Origin: Ephemerocybe angulata
Lineage: Eukaryota > Basidiomycota > Agaricomycetes > Agaricales > Psathyrellaceae
Reading direction: 5' to 3'
Assembly (NCBI GenBank): GCA_013368325.1
Contig: JAACJK010000061.1
Location: forward strand, 641,893 to 705,892
DNA: 64,000 bases
A program made the position numbers and the translations under genes. Position 1 is the stretch's first letter. The number at the start of each line of letters is the position of its first letter. Positions 53,636 through 64,000 of the stretch are shown here, piece after piece. The notes beneath the pieces are model-generated. The model was given only the letters and a program-made list of their open reading frames with translations, was not told the DNA's origin and made no database searches.

Positions 53636-56600
53636 GGTAGGAAGCGAGATGCATGTGCGTGGAAATTGCAGGTGGGTATGACAATGCGGGGACAAATGTG
53701 TCAAGGTGAATGGAAGCAGGGCGAGGCGTTCGAAACAAGTTCAAAAGGAAACACAAGCGAGAAGAGATGCATGTGCGATACATGGAGTCCGGTTGGGGGG
53801 GGTTTACAAGCGGACCGTGCGGGAGAGGTTTAGGGAATCAAATGGGGAGAAGGGTGAGCGTTGAGGCACGTGCAATGTCGGGAGGTGTTTGAAAGAAAAC
53901 GATGCAGGCGGAGAAGGGCAAGGGAGAGGGTTAGGGAAGAGAATGGAAATGCAATGGAGAGGGTTGAACGTTTGAAAGCGAGGTGTTGGTGGATCGCAGG
54001 GTTTGGGAAGTCGAAGGAGAGTCCGAGAGGGTGACACGGGAACATGCGAGGCAGTGCGTGAGAAAGAGATCACATGAACGCAAGCCGCGCATACAGGGCG
54101 AGGTTTAGGGTACATCGTGGATGAGGTCAAGGTATGTGATGGAGCGAGTCGGTGTGCGGAGACAGTTGAAAACATTTGGACGAGGGTTAGGACAGAAGAC
54201 AAATGCGTTGGGTTGAATGGAAACAGAGCGTGGTGTTATGCAAGCGAGAAGGGGATGCATGTGCAATGTGTGGAGTCCGTTTGGGAGAGGTTTAGGAAAT
54301 TAAATGGGGAGGGTTAGGGAAGCGCGGATGTGGTCGATGCATGCGAAAGGAAGGGAGGGGTTGAAAAGCAGATGATGCAGGCAGAGAGAAGTGCAAGGGA
54401 GAGAGGGTTGAACGTGTGAAAGCAAGTTGTTGGAACAAGGCACAGGCACGTGCGAGGCAGTGCATGAGAAAGGGATCATGTGAATGCGAGCGGTGCATTG
54501 GGGCGAGGGTTAAGAAGCGAGATGCATGTGACGGGAATAAGACGAGGGTGTTTGGACAATCGTGGGAAAGGTTGATGGAAAGAATGTGGCGTGGGCGTGG
54601 GAAGCGCAGATGGAGTCGGGGAACAGTGCGGCCATTTGGACGAGGTTTAGGCATCACAGAAGATCGAGGAATTGGTGTGTGGACGAGGTTGAGGCAACAT
54701 GCAACAGAGACATGCGGGGGTGAGATGAAGTCGGAGAGAAGCAGAGTAAGATGTGCAGATCATGGAGTGGAGGAAGGACCAAGGGCATCCGGGAAAGGGT
54801 TAGGAAATTGAGACAAGGTGGTGATGGCGAGTCAGATTTGCGGAGAGCGAGTCGGTGTGCGAGGATGGTTAAAAACGTTTGGACAAGGGTTAGGAGACAA
54901 TGCGGAGGACGAATGTGTCAAGGTGAATGGAAGCAGGGCGAGGCGTTCGAAACAAGTTCAAAAGGAAACGCAAGCGAGAAGAGATGCATGTGCGATACGT
55001 GGAGTCCGGTTGGGAGAGGTTTAGGAAATTGAACAGGTTAGAAACAGAGCGAGCGAGGTGTTTGAATCGAGTTTGAAGGGAAGCACAAGCGGACCGTGCG
55101 GGAGAGGTTTAGGGAATCAAATGGGGAGAAGGGTGAGCGTTGAGGCACGTGCAATGTCGGGAGGTGTTTGAAAGAAAACGATGCAGGCGGAGAAGGGCAA
55201 GGGAGAGGGTTAGGGAAGAGAATGGAAATGCAATGGAGAGGGTTGAACGTTTGAAAGCGAGGTGTTGGTGGATCGCAGGGTTTGGGAAGTCGAAGGAGAG
55301 TCCGAGAGGGTGACACGGGAACATGCGAGGCAGTGCGTGAGAAAGAGATCACATGAACGCAAGCCGCGCATACAGGGCGAGGTTTAGGGTACATCGTGGA
55401 TGAGGTCAAGGTATGTGATGGAGCGAGTCGGTGTGCGGAGACAGTTGAAAACATTTGGACGAGGGTTAGGACAGAAGACAAATGCGTTGGGTTGAATGGA
55501 AACAGAGCGTGGTGTTATGCAAGCGAGAAGGGGATGCATGTGCAATGTGTGGAGTCCGTTTGGGAGAGGTTTAGGAAATTAAATGGGGAGGGTTAGGGAA
55601 GCGCGGATGTGGTCGATGCATGCGAAAGGAAGGGAGGGGTTGAAAAGCAGATGATGCAGGCAGAGAGAAGTGCAAGGGAGAGAGGGTTGAACGTGTGAAA
55701 GCAAGTTGTTGGAACAAGGCACAGGCACGTGCGAGGCAGTGCATGAGAAAGGGATCATGTGAATGCGAGCGGTGCATTGGGGCGAGGGTTAAGAAGCGAG
55801 ATGCATGTGACGGGAATAAGACGAGGGTGTTTGGACAATCGTGGGAAAGGTTGATGGAAAGAATGTGGCGTGGGCGTGGGAAGCGCAGATGGAGTCGGGG
55901 AACAGTGCGGCCATTTGGACGAGGTTTAGGCATCACAGAAGATCGAGGAATTGGTGTGTGGACGAGGTTGAGGCAACATGCAACAGAGACATGCGGGGGT
56001 GAGATGAAGTCGGAGAGAAGCAGAGTAAGATGTGCAGATCATGGAGTGGAGGAAGGACCAAGGGCATCCGGGAAAGGGTTAGGAAATTGAGACAAGGTGG
56101 TGATGGCGAGTCAGATTTGCGGAGAGCGAGTCGGTGTGCGAGGATGGTTAAAAACGTTTGGACAAGGGTTAGGAGACAATGCGGAGGACGAATGTGTCAA
56201 GGTGAATGGAAGCAGGGCGAGGCGTTCGAAACAAGTTCAAAAGGAAACGCAAGCGAGAAGAGATGCATGTGCGATACGTGGAGTCCGGTTGGGAGAGGTT
56301 TAGGAAATTGAACAGGTTAGAAACAGAGCGAGCGAGGTGTTTGAATCGAGTTTGAAGGGAAGCACAAGCGGACCGTGCGGGAGAGGTTTAGGGAATCAAA
56401 TGGGGAGAAGGGTGAGCGTTGAGGCACGTGCAATGTCGGGAGGTGTTTGAAAGAAAACGATGCAGGCGGAGAAGGGCAAGGGAGAGGGTTAGGGAAGAGA
56501 ATGGAAATGCAATGGAGAGGGTTGAACGTTTGAAAGCGAGGTGTTGGTGGATCGCAGGGTTTGGGAAGTCGAAGGAGAGTCCGAGAGGGTGACACGGGAA

Positions 56601-59600
56601 CATGCGAGGCAGTGCGTGAGAAAGAGATCACATGAACGCAAGCCGCGCATACAGGGCGAGGTTTAGGGTACATCGTGGATGAGGTCAAGGTATGTGATGG
56701 AGCGAGTCGGTGTGCGGAGACAGTTGAAAACATTTGGACGAGGGTTAGGACAGAAGACAAATGCGTTGGGTTGAATGGAAACAGAGCGTGGTGTTATGCA
56801 AGCGAGAAGGGGATGCATGTGCAATGTGTGGAGTCCGTTTGGGAGAGGTTTAGGAAATTAAATGGGGAGGGTTAGGGAAGCGCGGATGTGGTCGATGCAT
56901 GCGAAAGGAAGGGAGGGGTTGAAAAGCAGATGATGCAGGCAGAGAGAAGTGCAAGGGAGAGAGGGTTGAACGTGTGAAAGCAAGTTGTTGGAACAAGGCA
57001 CAGGCACGTGCGAGGCAGTGCATGAGAAAGGGATCATGTGAATGCGAGCGGTGCATTGGGGCGAGGGTTAAGAAGCGAGATGCATGTGACGGGAATAAGA
57101 CGAGGGTGTTTGGACAATCGTGGGAAAGGTTGATGGAAAGAATGTGGCGTGGGCGTGGGAAGCGCAGATGGAGTCGGGGAACAGTGCGGCCATTTGGACG
57201 AGGTTTAGGCATCACAGAAGATCGAGGAATTGGTGTGTGGACGAGGTTGAGGCAACATGCAACAGAGACATGCGGGGGTGAGATGAAGTCGGAGAGAAGC
57301 AGAGTAAGATGTGCAGATCATGGAGTGGAGGAAGGACCAAGGGCATCCGGGAAAGGGTTAGGAAATTGAGACAAGGTGGTGATGGCGAGTCAGATTTGCG
57401 GAGAGCGAGTCGGTGTGCGAGGATGGTTAAAAACGTTTGGACAAGGGTTAGGAGACAATGCGGAGGACGAATGTGTCAAGGTGAATGGAAGCAGGGCGAG
57501 GCGTTCGAAACAAGTTCAAAAGGAAACGCAAGCGAGAAGAGATGCATGTGCGATACGTGGAGTCCGGTTGGGAGAGGTTTAGGAAATTGAACAGGTTAGA
57601 AACAGAGCGAGCGAGGTGTTTGAATCGAGTTTGAAGGGAAGCACAAGCGGACCGTGCGGGAGAGGTTTAGGGAATCAAATGGGGAGAAGGGTGAGCGTTG
57701 AGGCACGTGCAATGTCGGGAGGTGTTTGAAAGAAAACGATGCAGGCGGAGAAGGGCAAGGGAGAGGGTTAGGGAAGAGAATGGAAATGCAATGGAGAGGG
57801 TTGAACGTTTGAAAGCGAGGTGTTGGTGGATCGCAGGGTTTGGGAAGTCGAAGGAGAGTCCGAGAGGGTGACACGGGAACATGCGAGGCAGTGCGTGAGA
57901 AAGAGATCACATGAACGCAAGCCGCGCATACAGGGCGAGGTTTAGGGTACATCGTGGATGAGGTCAAGGTATGTGATGGAGCGAGTCGGTGTGCGGAGAC
58001 AGTTGAAAACATTTGGACGAGGGTTAGGACAGAAGACAAATGCGTTGGGTTGAATGGAAACAGAGCGTGGTGTTATGCAAGCGAGAAGGGGATGCATGTG
58101 CAATGTGTGGAGTCCGTTTGGGAGAGGTTTAGGAAATTAAATGGGGAGGGTTAGGGAAGCGCGGATGTGGTCGATGCATGCGAAAGGAAGGGAGGGGTTG
58201 AAAAGCAGATGATGCAGGCAGAGAGAAGTGCAAGGGAGAGAGGGTTGAACGTGTGAAAGCAAGTTGTTGGAACAAGGCACAGGCACGTGCGAGGCAGTGC
58301 ATGAGAAAGGGATCATGTGAATGCGAGCGGTGCATTGGGGCGAGGGTTAAGAAGCGAGATGCATGTGACGGGAATAAGACGAGGGTGTTTGGACAATCGT
58401 GGGAAAGGTTGATGGAAAGAATGTGGCGTGGGCGTGGGAAGCGCAGATGGAGTCGGGGAACAGTGCGGCCATTTGGACGAGGTTTAGGCATCACAGAAGA
58501 TCGAGGAATTGGTGTGTGGACGAGGTTGAGGCAACATGCAACAGAGACATGCGGGGGTGAGATGAAGTCGGAGAGAAGCAGAGTAAGATGTGCAGATCAT
58601 GGAGTGGAGGAAGGACCAAGGGCATCCGGGAAAGGGTTAGGAAATTGAGACAAGGTGGTGATGGCGAGTCAGATTTGCGGAGAGCGAGTCGGTGTGCGAG
58701 GATGGTTAAAAACGTTTGGACAAGGGTTAGGAGACAATGCGGAGGACGAATGTGTCAAGGTGAATGGAAGCAGGGCGAGGCGTTCGAAACAAGTTCAAAA
58801 GGAAACGCAAGCGAGAAGAGATGCATGTGCGATACGTGGAGTCCGGTTGGGAGAGGTTTAGGAAATTGAACAGGTTAGAAACAGAGCGAGCGAGGTGTTT
58901 GAATCGAGTTTGAAGGGAAGCACAAGCGGACCGTGCGGGAGAGGTTTAGGGAATCAAATGGGGAGAAGGGTGAGCGTTGAGGCACGTGCAATGTCGGGAG
59001 GTGTTTGAAAGAAAACGATGCAGGCGGAGAAGGGCAAGGGAGAGGGTTAGGGAAGAGAATGGAAATGCAATGGAGAGGGTTGAACGTTTGAAAGCGAGGT
59101 GTTGGTGGATCGCAGGGTTTGGGAAGTCGAAGGAGAGTCCGAGAGGGTGACACGGGAACATGCGAGGCAGTGCGTGAGAAAGAGATCACATGAACGCAAG
59201 CCGCGCATACAGGGCGAGGTTTAGGGTACATCGTGGATGAGGTCAAGGTATGTGATGGAGCGAGTCGGTGTGCGGAGACAGTTGAAAACATTTGGACGAG
59301 GGTTAGGACAGAAGACAAATGCGTTGGGTTGAATGGAAACAGAGCGTGGTGTTATGCAAGCGAGAAGGGGATGCATGTGCAATGTGTGGAGTCCGTTTGG
59401 GAGAGGTTTAGGAAATTAAATGGGGAGGGTTAGGGAAGCGCGGATGTGGTCGATGCATGCGAAAGGAAGGGAGGGGTTGAAAAGCAGATGATGCAGGCAG
59501 AGAGAAGTGCAAGGGAGAGAGGGTTGAACGTGTGAAAGCAAGTTGTTGGAACAAGGCACAGGCACGTGCGAGGCAGTGCATGAGAAAGGGATCATGTGAA

Positions 59601-62600
59601 TGCGAGCGGTGCATTGGGGCGAGGGTTAAGAAGCGAGATGCATGTGACGGGAATAAGACGAGGGTGTTTGGACAATCGTGGGAAAGGTTGATGGAAAGAA
59701 TGTGGCGTGGGCGTGGGAAGCGCAGATGGAGTCGGGGAACAGTGCGGCCATTTGGACGAGGTTTAGGCATCACAGAAGATCGAGGAATTGGTGTGTGGAC
59801 GAGGTTGAGGCAACATGCAACAGAGACATGCGGGGGTGAGATGAAGTCGGAGAGAAGCAGAGTAAGATGTGCAGATCATGGAGTGGAGGAAGGACCAAGG
59901 GCATCCGGGAAAGGGTTAGGAAATTGAGACAAGGTGGTGATGGCGAGTCAGATTTGCGGAGAGCGAGTCGGTGTGCGAGGATGGTTAAAAACGTTTGGAC
60001 AAGGGTTAGGAGACAATGCGGAGGACGAATGTGTCAAGGTGAATGGAAGCAGGGCGAGGCGTTCGAAACAAGTTCAAAAGGAAACGCAAGCGAGAAGAGA
60101 TGCATGTGCGATACGTGGAGTCCGGTTGGGAGAGGTTTAGGAAATTGAACAGGTTAGAAACAGAGCGAGCGAGGTGTTTGAATCGAGTTTGAAGGGAAGC
60201 ACAAGCGGACCGTGCGGGAGAGGTTTAGGGAATCAAATGGGGAGAAGGGTGAGCGTTGAGGCACGTGCAATGTCGGGAGGTGTTTGAAAGAAAACGATGC
60301 AGGCGGAGAAGGGCAAGGGAGAGGGTTAGGGAAGAGAATGGAAATGCAATGGAGAGGGTTGAACGTTTGAAAGCGAGGTGTTGGTGGATCGCAGGGTTTG
60401 GGAAGTCGAAGGAGAGTCCGAGAGGGTGACACGGGAACATGCGAGGCAGTGCGTGAGAAAGAGATCACATGAACGCAAGCCGCGCATACAGGGCGAGGTT
60501 TAGGGTACATCGTGGATGAGGTCAAGGTATGTGATGGAGCGAGTCGGTGTGCGGAGACAGTTGAAAACATTTGGACGAGGGTTAGGACAGAAGACAAATG
60601 CGTTGGGTTGAATGGAAACAGAGCGTGGTGTTATGCAAGCGAGAAGGGGATGCATGTGCAATGTGTGGAGTCCGTTTGGGAGAGGTTTAGGAAATTAAAT
60701 GGGGAGGGTTAGGGAAGCGCGGATGTGGTCGATGCATGCGAAAGGAAGGGAGGGGTTGAAAAGCAGATGATGCAGGCAGAGAGAAGTGCAAGGGAGAGAG
60801 GGTTGAACGTGTGAAAGCAAGTTGTTGGAACAAGGCACAGGCACGTGCGAGGCAGTGCATGAGAAAGGGATCATGTGAATGCGAGCGGTGCATTGGGGCG
60901 AGGGTTAAGAAGCGAGATGCATGTGACGGGAATAAGACGAGGGTGTTTGGACAATCGTGGGAAAGGTTGATGGAAAGAATGTGGCGTGGGCGTGGGAAGC
61001 GCAGATGGAGTCGGGGAACAGTGCGGCCATTTGGACGAGGTTTAGGCATCACAGAAGATCGAGGAATTGGTGTGTGGACGAGGTTGAGGCAACATGCAAC
61101 AGAGACATGCGGGGGTGAGATGAAGTCGGAGAGAAGCAGAGTAAGATGTGCAGATCATGGAGTGGAGGAAGGACCAAGGGCATCCGGGAAAGGGTTAGGA
61201 AATTGAGACAAGGTGGTGATGGCGAGTCAGATTTGCGGAGAGCGAGTCGGTGTGCGAGGATGGTTAAAAACGTTTGGACAAGGGTTAGGAGACAATGCGG
61301 AGGACGAATGTGTCAAGGTGAATGGAAGCAGGGCGAGGCGTTCGAAACAAGTTCAAAAGGAAACGCAAGCGAGAAGAGATGCATGTGCGATACGTGGAGT
61401 CCGGTTGGGAGAGGTTTAGGAAATTGAACAGGTTAGAAACAGAGCGAGCGAGGTGTTTGAATCGAGTTTGAAGGGAAGCACAAGCGGACCGTGCGGGAGA
61501 GGTTTAGGGAATCAAATGGGGAGAAGGGTGAGCGTTGAGGCACGTGCAATGTCGGGAGGTGTTTGAAAGAAAACGATGCAGGCGGAGAAGGGCAAGGGAG
61601 AGGGTTAGGGAAGAGAATGGAAATGCAATGGAGAGGGTTGAACGTTTGAAAGCGAGGTGTTGGTGGATCGCAGGGTTTGGGAAGTCGAAGGAGAGTCCGA
61701 GAGGGTGACACGGGAACATGCGAGGCAGTGCGTGAGAAAGAGATCACATGAACGCAAGCCGCGCATACAGGGCGAGGTTTAGGGTACATCGTGGATGAGG
61801 TCAAGGTATGTGATGGAGCGAGTCGGTGTGCGGAGACAGTTGAAAACATTTGGACGAGGGTTAGGACAGAAGACAAATGCGTTGGGTTGAATGGAAACAG
61901 AGCGTGGTGTTATGCAAGCGAGAAGGGGATGCATGTGCAATGTGTGGAGTCCGTTTGGGAGAGGTTTAGGAAATTAAATGGGGAGGGTTAGGGAAGCGCG
62001 GATGTGGTCGATGCATGCGAAAGGAAGGGAGGGGTTGAAAAGCAGATGATGCAGGCAGAGAGAAGTGCAAGGGAGAGAGGGTTGAACGTGTGAAAGCAAG
62101 TTGTTGGAACAAGGCACAGGCACGTGCGAGGCAGTGCATGAGAAAGGGATCATGTGAATGCGAGCGGTGCATTGGGGCGAGGGTTAAGAAGCGAGATGCA
62201 TGTGACGGGAATAAGACGAGGGTGTTTGGACAATCGTGGGAAAGGTTGATGGAAAGAATGTGGCGTGGGCGTGGGAAGCGCAGATGGAGTCGGGGAACAG
62301 TGCGGCCATTTGGACGAGGTTTAGGCATCACAGAAGATCGAGGAATTGGTGTGTGGACGAGGTTGAGGCAACATGCAACAGAGACATGCGGGGGTGAGAT
62401 GAAGTCGGAGAGAAGCAGAGTAAGATGTGCAGATCATGGAGTGGAGGAAGGACCAAGGGCATCCGGGAAAGGGTTAGGAAATTGAGACAAGGTGGTGATG
62501 GCGAGTCAGATTTGCGGAGAGCGAGTCGGTGTGCGAGGATGGTTAAAAACGTTTGGACAAGGGTTAGGAGACAATGCGGAGGACGAATGTGTCAAGGTGA

Positions 62601-63895
62601 ATGGAAGCAGGGCGAGGCGTTCGAAACAAGTTCAAAAGGAAACGCAAGCGAGAAGAGATGCATGTGCGATACGTGGAGTCCGGTTGGGAGAGGTTTAGGA
62701 AATTGAACAGGTTAGAAACAGAGCGAGCGAGGTGTTTGAATCGAGTTTGAAGGGAAGCACAAGCGGACCGTGCGGGAGAGGTTTAGGGAATCAAATGGGG
62801 AGAAGGGTGAGCGTTGAGGCACGTGCAATGTCGGGAGGTGTTTGAAAGAAAACGATGCAGGCGGAGAAGGGCAAGGGAGAGGGTTAGGGAAGAGAATGGA
62901 AATGCAATGGAGAGGGTTGAACGTTTGAAAGCGAGGTGTTGGTGGATCGCAGGGTTTGGGAAGTCGAAGGAGAGTCCGAGAGGGTGACACGGGAACATGC
63001 GAGGCAGTGCGTGAGAAAGAGATCACATGAACGCAAGCCGCGCATACAGGGCGAGGTTTAGGGTACATCGTGGATGAGGTCAAGGTATGTGATGGAGCGA
63101 GTCGGTGTGCGGAGACAGTTGAAAACATTTGGACGAGGGTTAGGACAGAAGACAAATGCGTTGGGTTGAATGGAAACAGAGCGTGGTGTTATGCAAGCGA
63201 GAAGGGGATGCATGTGCAATGTGTGGAGTCCGTTTGGGAGAGGTTTAGGAAATTAAATGGGGAGGGTTAGGGAAGCGCGGATGTGGTCGATGCATGCGAA
63301 AGGAAGGGAGGGGTTGAAAAGCAGATGATGCAGGCAGAGAGAAGTGCAAGGGAGAGAGGGTTGAACGTGTGAAAGCAAGTTGTTGGAACAAGGCACAGGC
63401 ACGTGCGAGGCAGTGCATGAGAAAGGGATCATGTGAATGCGAGCGGTGCATTGGGGCGAGGGTTAAGAAGCGAGATGCATGTGACGGGAATAAGACGAGG
63501 GTGTTTGGACAATCGTGGGAAAGGTTGATGGAAAGAATGTGGCGTGGGCGTGGGAAGCGCAGATGGAGTCGGGGAACAGTGCGGCCATTTGGACGAGGTT
63601 TAGGCATCACAGAAGATCGAGGAATTGGTGTGTGGACGAGGTTGAGGCAACATGCAACAGAGACATGCGGGGGTGAGATGAAGTCGGAGAGAAGCAGAGT
63701 AAGATGTGCAGATCATGGAGTGGAGGAAGGACCAAGGGCATCCGGGAAAGGGTTAGGAAATTGAGACAAGGTGGTGATGGCGAGTCAGATTTGCAGAGAG
63801 CGAGTCGGTGTGCGAGGATGGTTAAAACGTTTGGACAAGGGTTAGGAGACAATGCGGAGGACGAATGTGTCAAGGTGAATGGAAGCAGGCGAGGC
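53636..63895 (+). repeat. Subtelomeric tandem array, eight units of 1279 bp
   Basis: The period is exactly 1279 bp between corresponding points (54117, 55396, 56675, 57954, 59233, 60512, 61791, 63070). Inner units look identical by eye. The first unit has substitutions ('gatacatgg' for 'gatacgtgg') and lacks about 62 bp; the last has 'ttgcag' for 'ttgcgg', a lost A in the 'aaaaac' run and a truncated end at the telomere. The plus strand is strongly purine/G-rich. Each unit holds about eleven telomere-like motifs (GGTTTAGG, GGGTTAGG, GGGTTAAG) all in telomere orientation. Internal duplication is visible: 54945-55395 resembles 55500-55800. Open frames of 60-150 codons repeat in every unit on both strands but show no domains. 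Confidence 0.95.
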
Positions 63896-64000
63896 TTAGG
63901 GTTAGGGTTGGGTTAGGGTTGGGTTAGGGTTAGGGTTAGGGTTAGGGTTAGGGTTAGGGTTAGGGTTAGGGTTAGGGTTAGGGTTAGGGTTAGGGTTAGG
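63896..64000 (+). repeat. Telomere, (TTAGGG)n with proximal TTGGG variants
   Basis: About 17 TTAGGG repeats run to the last base. In the first 35 bp two TTGGG units interrupt the array; beyond that it is perfect. The G-rich strand runs 5'->3' toward the end, so this is a right-hand chromosome end. The repeat starts directly at a truncated satellite unit ('gaggc' then 'ttaggg'). Confidence 0.97.

Noticed and set aside
53804..63916. Repeated open frames of 60-150 codons on both strands in every 1279-bp unit
   Set aside because: They overlap on opposite strands, have low-complexity Arg/Gly or Pro/Ser/His composition set by the G-rich repeat, show no domain, and are conserved only because the DNA unit is homogenised.

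Overview
The window looks like the right end of a filamentous basidiomycete (Agaricomycetes-type) chromosome. It finishes in about 105 bp of TTAGGG telomere repeat. Recognisable genes carry short (about 40-75 nt) GT-AG introns, and several families seen here (Mug135-like, CHAT, F-box/LRR-like, a coiled-coil/EN/RT non-LTR element) are familiar from mushroom genomes. All identifications come from reading the sequence; no database search was run.

Layout. 1-4.7 kb: gene-poor, with diverged repeats; two blocks (called X and Y here) recur inverted at 44-46.6 kb. 4.76-5.58 kb: a broken MPDU1-like gene. 6.0-7.2 kb: degenerate satellite of about 135 bp. 7.48-13.5 kb: a nearly full-length non-LTR retrotransposon on the minus strand, with coiled-coil ORF1, an endonuclease ORF and a separate reverse transcriptase ORF. 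13.77-14.10 kb and 17.0-17.28 kb: minisatellites. 21.0-30.3 kb: a broken dienelactone hydrolase, a single-pass membrane protein gene, an intact five-exon Mug135-like gene, a broken LRR/F-box-like gene, and three decayed pieces of a voltage-gated potassium channel gene. 30.8-32.2 kb: a broken CHAT-domain gene. 35.1-37.3 kb: a broken FHA/coiled-coil/tail-anchor gene. 39.3-41.35 kb: two paralogous F-box/LRR-like genes with open frames. 44.0-48.8 kb: second copies of Y, X and the MPDU1 pseudogene, with a 5'-truncated retrotransposon remnant between Y and X. 50.98-52.15 kb: a compact LTR element (TRIM type) with identical 261-bp LTRs and a 4-bp target-site duplication. 53.6-63.9 kb: eight tandem copies of a 1279-bp subtelomeric unit, joined directly to the telomere.

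There is no operon-like organisation. The window reads as a subtelomeric graveyard and nursery: about ten host-gene copies, most with several lesions, segmental duplications with an inversion, at least two mobile-element classes, and a homogenised satellite studded with degenerate TTAGGG-like motifs. The most unusual items are the ORF layout of the retrotransposon (an RNase H-like domain apparently without its catalytic acids between endonuclease and RT, which sit in separate overlapping frames), the telomere-motif satellite, and the TRIM element inserted in a decayed repeat family.
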